A DNA stretch of 64,000 nt, taken from Branchiostoma floridae (taxonomy: Eukaryota > Chordata > Leptocardii > Amphioxiformes > Branchiostomatidae). The stretch spans positions 8,242,542 to 8,306,541 of the forward strand of contig NC_049982.1 in NCBI RefSeq assembly GCF_000003815.2. The letters are read 5' to 3'. The notes beneath the pieces were generated by a model. That model searched no databases and was not told the origin of the DNA. It worked only from the letters and a program-made list of their open reading frames with translations. Below are positions 44,875-55,600 of the stretch, in pieces (position 1 is the stretch's first letter; every line of letters begins with the position of its first letter). Both the position numbers and the translations under genes were made by a program.

Positions 44875-44930
44875 CAGGTGACCTCACCTGGCGCTCACGT
44901 CTGTCTCACCTGGTGGTGCGGACACACCTG
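44875..44930. promoter_or_regulatory. cluster of four CACCTG/CAGGTG boxes
   Basis: CAGGTG at 44875-44880 and CACCTG at 44885-44890, 44907-44912 and 44925-44930 lie within 56 bp. These are E2-type E-boxes, the motif bound by Snail and ZEB factors and by some bHLH proteins. The position, about 750 bp before the first coding exon of the CD151-like gene, would suit an enhancer or silencer. The function is inferred only. Confidence 0.4.
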
Positions 44931-45114
44931 GGGGTTTTGTCTCAGCTTAGTCCTATCCATTGTGTGGTTAACTACATGAATGAAGTTATGTTATCACTTG
45001 CATTTAGCTGTTTGTTTGTGGCCAGGATATCTTAAAAGGCCCCAGCAGCTTCCTTTTTTTTTTTTAAGTTGTAGATTACATCGATGAAGGTTAGACATCC
45101 AGGTAATAAGATAT

Positions 45115-45172
45115 GCCAAAAAGCAGGTACTCAAGCAACTTTCAAAATCATATCCAGTTGCTTGAGTAACCA
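45115..45172 (+). repeat. dispersed repeat fragment
   Basis: aaaatcatatccagttgc followed by ttgagtaacc matches fragments at about 3600 and 24070. Upstream, gtactcaagcaact is the inverted form of agttgcttgagtaac, so this copy is a small foldback. Confidence 0.55.
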
Positions 45173-45678
45173 CTGCAATCATGAGTCGCAAATTATTGTA
45201 GGAGCATTGGGCTCACCATGCATGTGGGTCATCTACAATGTTACAAAGTCTGTGCTGGAGGCTTTATAATCTGGAAATGTGAACATCCAAATAACTTGGC
45301 AATCTTGGCAAGCTGTCAATGGATATGTTTCTTTTTCAGTATCCCACAGACCACAGAGGACATTTGTGTCACTTCACTTGTCTAGGCACTTTTTTGGCAC
45401 TTGCCTCTGTCTTCCCCTGACAATACCCAGACATGTGGTAGTCCTTATGGGTACTGAACTTGGCATGGACTTTGGTATTGGACAAAAGAGAAAGTCTTGT
45501 CGATAGACAACAACAATAACAGCTAACTCCCAACGTGCCAGAATAATCATCTAGACTTGATTTTGGACATCACAGGGGAAAAGAAGAGACAAACTTGGAG
45601 AAATCAGTTGAAATTATTTCTGTAGTCTGTATAATGATGTGAAGTATGTGTGTGTTCTGCAGGTAGTATCAGTCAGCC

Positions 45679-48600
45679 ATGGCTGAGTACAAGTCTGCGA
45701 AGGAGAAGAAGTCCAACACCTTGGGCTGTCTGAAGGTTCTGCTCCTTATCTTCAACTTCCTCTTCTGGGTAAGTACAAGTGTGCGGCCAGGTCTTGTGGA
45801 TTGTACTTCAACAACCTTACATGTATGGTTAACGTACTACAATTTGCTACACACACCTTGGGACCATATGTACAGTTTATTTGCTATTTCTTTCATCTGA
45901 TTGGTTAAGTTGAGCACCTTTAAGTGTGTATTGAACAGTTCCATGTGTAATTTCCCACAAGAAACCAAAAAGGTGAAGATTTTTCATGTTTTAGAATTCT
46001 AGTCAATGGTACAGGCAGTGTAGTATCTGGGCTAGGCATATTGATTGTGCTCTTAAGTTATCTTAAAGGCATTGAATATGCATTGTACAACCTATCTGTA
46101 ATCAGTGTGTTTAGAAAGATGCCATGTTCTTTATCGCCAGTGTTCTGGTGCAGCAGTGCTGTGGCTGATGTGTGTGTTCTGTTCCCCAGTGTTCTGGTGC
46201 AGCAGTGCTGTGGCTGATGTCTGTGTTCTGTTCCCCAGTGTTCTGGTGCAGCAGTGCTGTATCTGATGCATGTGTTCTGTTCCCCAGTGTTCTGGTGCAG
46301 CAGTGCTGTGGCTGGGCATCTGGATCCTGCAGACGAAGACGAAGTACGTCGCCCTGCTGAACTCAGCCACATACCCAGCCTGTGCCTGGATCCTCATCGT
46401 CGCGGGGGTCATCATCTGCATCATCGGCTTTGTGGGCTGCTGTGGAGCCATCCGCGAGAACAAGACCTGCCTTATTGTGGTAAGTACTGGTCAGGGTGAT
46501 ATTGATACCTACCTACTTAGTCCCTTGACATCCAGGTCGTTGGGGGGACAAGGTAGACGTGAAGACAGAGAGTTGCCTCCAGGTTCGTCTCTCCCTGGCC
46601 AGGGTTGACCTCTCCTGTAGGCTGAGGCCCGTCCAGTCAGTGATGTTGTCCTGCCAAGCTTTGCGTTGACGTCTGCGACGACGCCCTCCTTGATAAGGGA
46701 TTCTGAATGCTGTCCAGGCAAATCACAGTTTTGAAACCTTAGAACATAATAATGCATGGACAGGCAGTGTCATGCCTGGTTTTAGAATCAGCATGTTACA
46801 AAATACTACTGCCCATTCTTGGACCAGTAAGTAGGTGAACAAATACATGCACCAGTATGTATGTACATCATGTAAACTTGAGAAATTCTCAGAAATAATT
46901 CTTTTGATTCCAAAAAAACAGGTCAAGGTTCTGCTTTTGAACAAATGTACTGTCCTTATCATTGCTCCTTGGTCATATAGTGTAATTCCCTTGGTGTCAG
47001 TTGTGTAGTATTCAAATTTTCTATGTGACACACCACACAACACAACATGGCCAGCTACCTCCATGTGCAAGAGAAAGTGGCATGATGTCCTTGATTTACA
47101 TGAGGTTATGTATTTGTTGTCTCTCCTCAGTACTTTGTCTTCCTGCTGATCATCTTCCTATTGGAGATCATCGCTGGTATCCTGGCCTATGTCTACCAAG
47201 ACCAGGTATGGTGACCTTAAATTTGCCTGATTAGCTGCCTTCTCAAGTATTGAAAGATGTGAAGAATTCCATACTTTGTTTTCATATTTAACAAGCAACA
47301 CACCTTAATTCTTTTCAATTACCCTATCCGTCAAAATTTACTAATTTCCCATATATTGTAACTTGAAATTCTAGATAGGTGTAGTGGTATCTAACTAAAG
47401 TCATTAAATGTTCTAAGTAGACAAGGGTTGTTGTTGTGGGAACAACATTGTACTCTACTGTAGATCACCTTATTGATACCATGTGTTCTTTTTTCATCCC
47501 ATGCCCTACCTATACAGTGGGTGAGTGGTCATCCATGCCTTCTTTCTTTCCTTCACGTCGTTCCTTCTCTTTCATAGATTGCATGATATGTCTGTGTTCA
47601 GGCTATCCAGAAATGATGTACTGTACTGTACATAACCTTACCATGGCATGAACATCTTGTAAAAATCTCCTATTCTCCTGTCTGCTATGTGTTTCTGGTA
47701 CATATTACCAGTACCATTCAGTTCCATGTACTTCTGAGCTTTCCTATGAAAATTTCTGTTGCATCTATCTTCTGTTTCCACACTATACATTTTGCATACC
47801 ATGAGATATACTTGTATATGTATGTCAAAGTCTTATTGATGCCTTACTGTTCTCATATCATTATTGCTCCATTGTGTATTTTCCTTGCATGGTGGTTTTG
47901 TATGCTGCACCATTAAATTGAATGCACATCCCATGAATGGTTGTTGTTGTTGTTATGAGATGTTTTATTGATGTTTGTGTTACCATGGCAACAGTTGCGG
48001 GGAGAGCTGAAGGGTGGTCTGAACTCCACCATGATCATGCAGTATATGGCCAAGGGGTCAGAGGGCATCACCCGGGCAACCGACGTACTACAACAGGACG
48101 TGAGTTGTTTTTTTCTATGGCAGCTGAGAATGTTCAAAATCTATGATTGTTGATTCCAAGAGTTTGATTATAGATCATTTGCTGTGCTTTTTCTTTGTTG
48201 TAATGAAAGAGAATCTTATTTAGAATTGGCGTGTTATATTCAAAGCTCATTCAATCTCTACAACTAAATGAAAATCAAAGATTTACTTGCGGACGTTTGG
48301 ATTGACATCCATCTCTTCATCAGCGTTACAAGAATGAACATCATTCTATTAATGCTGAAGATTGCTGATGGATGTCTCCTTGAAATATTTACCTGGATGT
48401 CTGACCTTCATGATCGTATCATAGAATTGTGGAGATTTGAAACTCACAGTATTTCTGAGTTTTTCAAAAGTTGAGATGTGTTGGTGATTTTCTCTCTCTC
48501 GCTGCAGTTCCGTTGCTGTGGAGTCCTAAACTGGCGTGACTGGAAGGCAAACAGTCCATATTTCAAGACGGGGCCGGCCAAGAACATGACAGCACCAAAC

Positions 48601-50378
48601 AGCTGCTGCATATCACCCTCAGATGGCTGCGCAGCCAGGGACCACCCCTCCAACATCTACCATGTGGTACAGCCAATTGAAACTAGTTTGTCATTTCTGT
48701 CATTGCTATAGTCTTCTCATTAAACAAACTGAGTATTAAGCCATGTGGTAGAGATATGCTTGACAAACTTTCAAACCTATTTTTCAAGACTTTTCCTTTT
48801 ACAAGGCTAACATTAGATGAATGAAAAGATTGTCAACTATCATTCATAACAACTATGCAGCTACGTTTTTGACCCAAATGGGAAACAAACCCCTGACCTG
48901 TATCCCCGACCATGTCCATTGTTCCTGCAGGGCTGCCTGGATGCCATCGAGTCGTACATCAGGACATACCTGTTCATCATCGGGGCTGTGGGCATCAGCA
49001 TGGCCTGTCTCATGGTGAGTAGGAGACAGCTGATTGGTCAGAACACACATGTGACATGCTGTGTGATTGGTCAGAATGATTGGTTCTGTGATTGGTCAGA
49101 ATGATTGGTTCTGTGATTGGTCAGAATCATTGGTTATGTGATTGGTCAGAATCATTGGTTATGTGATTGGTCAGAATCATTGGTTATGTGATTGGTCAGA
49201 ATCATTGGTTATTTATCATGCTAGTTTAACAAAGTTGATGTCAGTATGATTTTGGAGCCTAGCATCTTTCCACAAGAAATACATAGTTATATAGTTTTAT
49301 TCCACAGATGGCTTCAAATATACTCATAAATGTAGTCACAGCTGTAAATTAGTTGGGACAGGGTTGATTTTAGATACAGAAGGTGAAGATGCGAATATGT
49401 CTTGTTATTCTTGCAGGACTAGCTGCCATAATGTTCACTTAAAGCTATTAACATTTTTTCAGTCATACTGTATTTTAATAGCAGTCTTTCGATCTCTTTC
49501 TGTATGCAAAAGTTCCTTTCAATCTCCTGTCTTTTCAATCATCTCACTATTGCTCTGTTACTGATGCATAGTTACATAGAGGCACTTACATTATCTCTTC
49601 CACTCTGTCCATCTATCCCTTCTTTCATCTCTACGTCCCCCCATCCCTCCATCACCAACTACCTCAGATCCTGGGTCTGTTCTGCACCTTGTGTTTCTAC
49701 CACCTGGTGGACGAGTACTATGTGCTCAGTGACAAGGAAGGAGTTCACTGAGCGTCACTTCTCTTTCTCTCTCACCATCGCCCTCTGGCAAGTTTCTCCT
49801 GAACTGCAAGCTTAACACACCTTCTTTCACACCTTTTATCCTTATCAATGCTTGAGGCTGTTGCCATGTGAAAAATCACCACGAGTGATGTCACTGCTGA
49901 AAATGATTTGGGGGATGAAGGATCATGAAGAAAGTTACATGTATATGTACTTATTGGTACGCAGGCTATCAAGGAGATGCTAAATATAAACAACAACAGT
50001 ATTCTGTATGGTGTGTTTCAACATTTTAATCTCCTCTAAAGAAATTTTCTGCCACAGAATTCTTGATGTTTTGGATTTGAAACTACTTTTTCAAGTACAA
50101 TTTCTACACGCAAATCCTCTGCCCTTTGACATCTCCTATCATATTTATTAGTTATAACGATGCAAGTTCTTTAAGTGTTCATACACAGCCAACATTTTCA
50201 TTTCGTATTTTCATAACATTTTTCCCTGTATCATAATTTTTTTTCTTTCACACATATCTGACTTATGTCCTTCTGTTTGGTAAAGTTTCTAATTTTCATA
50301 TGCCTGCCTCTGTTCCAGTTCATTGGGATGATCCTGACATGCTGTCTGCACTCGGCCATCAGGAGGAGCGAGAGCTAG
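45679..50378 (+). CDS. CD151: tetraspanin of the CD151/TSPAN11 type (254 or 262 aa)
   Basis: CD151 binds laminin-type integrins and tunes adhesion and migration (family knowledge). Coding exons: 45679-45768, 46288-46479, 47131-47205, 47995-48099, 48508-48666, 48931-49014, then either 49668-49751 or 50319-50378. All junctions are phase 0. The N-terminal cytoplasmic part contains KEKKSNTLGCLKVLLLIFN. TM2 ends GFVGCCGAIRENK, and TM3 is YFVFLLIIFLLEIIAGILAY, nearly identical to CD151. The extracellular loop has FRCCG, NSCC, one Cys before AARDHPSNIY, and a final GC. The RD of the integrin-contact QRD site of CD151 is kept, while Q is replaced by A. TM4 begins FIIGAVGISMACLM. The symbol marks the closest family; one-to-one orthology with CD151 against TSPAN11 is not settled. 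The donor after 48666 (gtacag) is weak. Confidence 0.93.
46141..46287 (+). repeat. three 49-bp tandem copies of a splice acceptor plus exon head
   Basis: Units start at 46141, 46190 and 46239, and the true exon starts at 46288. Each opens tgttctggtgcagcagtgct, the exact start of coding exon 2, and each closes with tgttctgttccccag, the acceptor. The first 24 or more bases are identical between units and exon. The copies therefore offer extra 3' splice sites upstream of the real one. Use of the upstream sites would shift the frame by 49 or 98 nt, or, for the 147-nt extension, run into an in-frame TGA near 46264. Confidence 0.92.
48280..48385 (+). repeat. dispersed repeat with foldback character
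   Basis: ttacttgcggacgtttggat then gacatccatctcttcatcag is followed about 40 bases later by gctgatggatgtc, its partial inverted copy. Similar cggacgtttcg...cttcatcag words are common invertebrate repeats as far as I recall. It lies in the intron before coding exon 5 of the CD151-like gene. Confidence 0.45.
49032..49212 (+). repeat. 25-bp minisatellite of paired ATTGG boxes
   Basis: Tandem units of gtgattggtcagaat plus cattggttat (25 bp), near-perfect in the second half and more diverged at the left. Thirteen ATTGG words (inverted CCAAT) can be counted. It lies at the start of the intron between coding exon 6 and alternative last exon 7a of the CD151-like gene. Confidence 0.85.
49668..49751 (+). 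CDS. CD151: CD151-like alternative last exon 7a
   Basis: 84 nt including TGA, acceptor ctacctcag. It encodes ILGLFCTLCFYHLVDEYYVL and then SDKEGVH, completing TM4 with a longer acidic tail. YYVL fits the YxxPhi sorting motif, like the YRSL of human CD151. It is in phase with exon 6. Confidence 0.82.
   Translation: MLGLFCTLCFYHLVDEYYVLSDKEGVH
50319..50378 (+). CDS. CD151: CD151-like alternative last exon 7b
   Basis: 60 nt including TAG, acceptor cctctgttccag. It encodes FIGMILTCCLHSAIRRSES. The CC pair after TM4 matches the palmitoylated CC of CD151 and CD9. The tail is short and basic and lacks a YxxPhi motif. It is in phase with exon 6. Using it requires skipping 7a, which contains a stop. 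Confidence 0.85.
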   Translation, partial: FIGMILTCCLHSAIRRSES

Positions 50379-52657
50379 GCTGGTCCTCCTGACAAGTTGC
50401 CTTCACACTGCACATTGTCTACTACTTCCATCATCAAGTTTGCTACGGATCAGGTCTCTAGATGTCAAAAAAAGAGCAGGAGCCAAACCTTTGCTTGCAG
50501 AGTACATTTATTTTGACATGTTTCTAATGGTACAGTCTTGTCCCTGAACCAATCAGAGAAAATAATGCTAACAAAACAAAACAAAATTCACCAAGAATAG
50601 AAGAAAACAGCAGAATTACATAGTGTGAAGATACGTGGGATAGGAAAAGTTTCAATATCTGTTGTTATTTCGGTGGGTATGAAAAATCAATGCCGTTTCA
50701 AGCAATTTGTCTGAAGTTGTTGACAATGTGCATACTTTAACAACTACAGATGGTGTCAAAACGTAATTTTTGTATTCACTTCAAGTACAGCCTTTATACC
50801 AGTAGTCAATTCTGTAGCACAGTTCCACATTTACTACAGGTAACAATACAGTACAGATGGCAGACTAAGTTACAAACTCAACAAGGTATATGAAGGATTT
50901 TTGTACATTAGAACAGTGACAAACTTTATCCTAGATGGGTCAAGTTCTGTCAGTTGGAGTTAACAAGACAACTGCCAGTATTCCAGAAGGGCTACATTGT
51001 GAATCATGGCATGTAATAACAAGTGACAGCAATTCAAAATGCAGACATACATGAAAATGTATGTCTCTCTTTAAGAAGGAAGTTACCTTTTCACATACAG
51101 AAATATCCTTCTTGCAATGGTTTTTAAAAAAAAGTTTGAAGTATTTAATGTAAACTATTTATTATAGTTTTAAGCTTTTGGAGCTGAAGATAACAATATG
51201 CAATTTTGCAGTAGGGGTGGAGGTAGTATTTGACGTGGGGAGCATGGTAGATGACAGTTTGTATATCTGAAGTTTTTAATCATGTTGGACATGTTTTTAA
51301 TCATAATCGCACAGACTTAGGAATTTGTCATAGGGGTTTGTGCAAGGTTGAAATTGCAATAGCAGTGTATTAACATATATATTTATATATATAGTAAAGA
51401 AGCATAGATGGGGTGAAGTCTTCTTGCAATTTTTACATGCACTTGCATGATTTGTTACCTTGTTTTATAAAGAAGAACAACTTTATTGCGCAACAATTGT
51501 AACAGGTACAATATGCACAATACTTTTGCATGTCGTCATCAAGTATTACTTGACATACAATATAGGTACAGGAAAATTGCTTTTTTGGATGGCAATGAAT
51601 TTGGAAGTTTAACCCTCATCACTCTACAGGTGTCCCAGTTTGAACGCTTAGGCAGCACAGAGTACTGAAAGTTTTTAAAATGTGAAATGTTGTCACCGAG
51701 CAAATTGTACTTCACAACTGTGTACTGGTTTGCAAATTCTGGTTTACAGAGTTGCCAGGCTTTTTGTTAGACAATGAACAGCTTACTTTGCAATAGACAT
51801 GTACCTACCAATAGGAAAATATGTGTAGAAGGTACACAATTTGGGAAATTAGGTGGATTCTTTACCTTAAAATTGGGTTTTATGTTTTGAAGTCATTTTT
51901 GAATTTTGATATCACTACCAGTATAATTTATTATGGAACACTTAACCTCTTAGTGACATGCCAATCAGAAATGTTGATTTTTTTTTCCTGCACACAATCT
52001 TGTGTTATCATTGATATAGTTCAGAAGAGGATTGAATGTGAAATTTTAAAGACCATTGTTCACCTTTTAACAATTTAAGGGAGTTTCCTTACTCCTTGAT
52101 AGCAGAAATGTTGTTAGCCATTTGGTGCTACCTCACAAGACACCTTTACAATGTGCAAAACACAGTTTGTGATATTTGAAGAAGTAGTTCACCTGTTAAT
52201 TTTTTTTTGGTCATATAATGAAGTAGGTATTTTTCTGTCAAACCAAATGAAAGATGTTCTTTTAAACGAAATGAAAGGAAATTTATTTTACAAGTTGAAA
52301 TTTTTAATGAAAATTCTTGAATCTTTTTATGCAAAAAAAAGTAACAAGTCCTCCCAAGCACTGCAAGTAGACTTAATGATGCAATGAAAATATGTGTTTG
52401 TTTGTCTTTTGTTTTTAAGAAAGTCGGTGCATGTATTTATTACGCTAGAGGTGTATAAATTATGAGCATGCATGGAAACAGCTTTTATTATATTTTTTAT
52501 AGTGTATGTGCATAGATTATTTATCTTCAACATTTTGTACAAGGTGTTTGTCTGTACACTATTTGCTTGCCACTGTCTTTGTACCTTTTTAGTAAAGTTG
52601 ATACAGAAGTTTACTGCATGCTGGATTCTTGTTTTTTTTTATACGAATCAAGGAACC
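50379..52657 (+). other. 3' UTR of the CD151-like gene and tail-to-tail junction
   Basis: No coding exon is seen. I found no canonical AATAAA on the + strand; AGTAAA variants occur near 51394 and at 52591-52596. If the latter is used, the transcript would end only about 50 bp from the stop codon of the opposing TPR gene, so the two 3' UTRs would overlap. Confidence 0.4.
52484..52489 (-). terminator. candidate poly(A) signal of the TPR gene
   Basis: TTTATT on + is AATAAA on the minus strand, about 170 bp past the TGA at 52658-52660. It is the closest canonical signal. Confidence 0.45.
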
Positions 52658-55600
52658 TCAGGAACTGAGTAAATCAACATTGCTTGCAAGTTCCGACTTT
52701 GTGAGCAAGTCAGATACCTCTTGGAGGGATTGAGTCGCTATAGCAACATCAGGGTCTTCATCATCCCCTCCACATAGCTCTCTGCTCATCTCTAGGGCCT
52801 TTTCAAAGTACTCAACAGCACTTTGGTAATCTTCCAGACAACGGAACACCATCCCTATGTGGTGAAGTGTTCTGGCAATTGAGGAATGGTTCCTGATTGG
52901 CCCATGCATGCCTTTCTGGACTTCAAGGGCATCTTTGAAGAAGTCTATGGCTGCTTTCAGGTCACCCATTGCGCTAGATGCTATTCCAAGGGTTCGAAGT
53001 GATACTACAATTGAATCTTTGGTAGCATTCTGTCCGTACACCACTCTTTGCATTGCCAATGAGCGCTTAGCATATTGCACTGCCTGATCATATTGTTCAA
53101 GATCGCTGTAGGCAACCCCAAGGTTATTTAGTGTTAAAGCAATGCGGGGGTTATTAGTTTCAATGCCATAATATGCTTTGTACATTTCCAGTGCCTGGTG
53201 CAGGTATGTGACACCTTTCTGTTCGTCGTTTAGACAAGACCATGCCACACCTAGCCCATTCAGGACTACTGCAATTTCAAAATGATTTTCTGCCGAACCA
53301 TACACAACTTTGTATATTTCTAGGGCCTGTTCAAAGTACATAATTGCTGTCTTGTGGTGACCCAAACGATGCCAGGCCATCCCAATATTGCTATAAACTC
53401 TACCGATATCCACCTCAGCAGCACCCTGTCCGTACAGTACTTTTAGCATGTCCAGTGCTTGTTGGGAGCGCCAAATTGCTACCTCATGATGTCCAAGGTA
53501 ATGCCAGGATATGCCCAGGTTACTGAGCGTCTTTGCAACGTCAACCACAATAGCATCCTCTCCATGTAAAGCTTTGTGCATTGCCAATGCTTCGTCAAAA
53601 TACCCGATTGCAATTTCGTATTGGTCAACATGAAAATGTGCCAAACCAAGCACATCTAATGAGGTCGCTATGTCCTCCCTTATAGCATTCTCCCCGTACA
53701 AGGCCTTCTGCATCTGCAGGGCTTGCTCGTAGTAAGTAATAGTTGTTTTGTATTGGCCCATGGTATTCCATGTGCACCCGAGGTCAGTTAGAGACGAAAT
53801 TATATCAGCGTGATTACAAGTCTGACCGTAAAGAACCCTTTTCATTTCCAAGGCCTGTTCGTAGTAGCTAACTGCCGAGTCACGAAGGCCTAAGTCATTA
53901 TGAGCTCTTGCCAGAGTACGTAGAGACATAGTGGTGATGTTGTGGTTTGGTCCATACACGATCCGTTGCTTTTCTATGCTTTCCTTAAGGTATCTGATGG
54001 CCTTATGATACTGACCATCGTCGTGACAGATTATGCCAAGGTTGTGTAGTGTTGTGGCAATGGCCTTCTCCTCAGAACCATCTTTAGACAGGGCTTTTTG
54101 CATGGCCAGGACCTCATCAAAGTAACTCACTGCTTTCTTATAGTCACCTTGTTTATTCCACAACAGTGCAAGACTGGAAAGCGAGCCCACAATGCCAGTA
54201 TGGTTGGTATCTTGTCCATACAAGGTCCTTTCCATTTCAAGAGTCTTTTCATGATAGCTAATAGCTGTTTCAGTAGCACCCATATCATCCCAAGTTGTAC
54301 CCATGATACTCAGCAATGAGACCAGATCTTCGCTGCGGCCGGTTTGACCAAATATGGCTCTATGCATTTCTAACGCCTGTTCAAAGTAACCAATAGCTGC
54401 CTTGTACTGTTGCATTCTTCTGCACTCCAACCCAATACTGTATATCATTGAAGCAATGTCATCATGGGCAGCGCCATGCCCATATATGGATCTTTGCATC
54501 TCCAATGCCTGTTGGTGGTATTTCAACGATTTTTCATGGTGAGCCAATTTACCAGAGACTGAGGCAAGGTTACTCAGACAAATAGCAGTATCTGGGTTGT
54601 TGCTGAATTTACCAAACAAAGTTTGACACATTTCTAAAGCCTGTTCTAAGTAGCCTTGTGCTTTTACCAAATCATGCTCCAAATACCAGGCAGACCCGAG
54701 TGTTTGCAATGATTGAATGATGACATGAGAAGCCATATAATCTCCATACATGGCTTCTATCATGTCTAAGCTATGCTTACTGTATGTTATCGCTATCTGG
54801 TTGTGACCTGAACGATACCAGGCCGTCCCTATGTAACTTAGAGACATGGCAATGTCAAGGTTTTTGCTATCATGCCCAAATAATGATTTACGAATTACCA
54901 GTGCTCTTTCGTGGTAACTTAGGGCTGTTCTGTGATGTCCCAGTTTCTCCCATGTCACTCCCAGGTTGTTCAGTAAGGTAGCAGTTTCTGTGTCACTGCT
55001 ATCATGTCCTAACATCTCTAAAGCCTGCTCATAGTATTTGATTGCTTTCTCATACTCGGCCAACCCACTCCATGCTGACCCAAGGTTCGCCAGAGCTGAA
55101 GCAATGTCAGTATGACTTGAACATTCTGCTGCTTTTATCTGATCGAGATATTTCTCCAGGTGAGAAATTGCTCGATGGTTTAACGATAGAGCCATGCAAG
55201 CTTCAGCCTTGGCCTCTAAAGACCTCTGGCAGAGCGAGGTAGTCAGGAATTGGTCGATGCATGACGATACATGTTCAACAGATAACTTTGACAGAAGCTT
55301 CTTCAATGGCACAGCTGTGTATTGGTATCTAAGTAATTGCCTCCAATCACACGAGAAGACGGACCTTACAACACTGATCTCATCGTCATCTGATTCCCGG
55401 TACAATGCTTGTGTTAAGGCAGACATACTTTCTTTCTGGCCCTTGTTTGTCATGTATGTCCTCAGACGCAACTCTGCTGAAATGCTGAGTAGGACCTTAA
55501 GATGATGAGCGTTGTCAGCACTAATCTTCTGACTAAACTTCATTTTGTCTAGGGTGTTCCAAAGATTTGCTGGCGGGATCTCCATGCACAGTGCAAGGGT

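Larger units (their letters stand above)
33974..45662 (+). other. presumed first intron of the CD151-like gene, or intergenic
   Basis: No coding exon is recognised on either strand. The open frames here, including 34022-34462 on + (146 codons), show no domain and no supporting splice pattern. The identifiable contents are a tRNA-like SINE (about 37435-37600), a TIR element (37653-38882), a cluster of CACCTG boxes (44875-44930) and a dispersed repeat fragment (about 45115-45172). Confidence 0.5.

Noticed and set aside
46058-46463. Minus-strand frames with a repeated TAAPEHWG... peptide
   Set aside because: Antisense reading of the 49-bp acceptor/exon-head tandem repeat of the CD151-like gene.
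46509-46757. Minus-strand frame resembling a retroelement fragment (NAKLGRTTSLTG...)
   Set aside because: The resemblance is only an impression; no reverse transcriptase or endonuclease motif can be pointed to.
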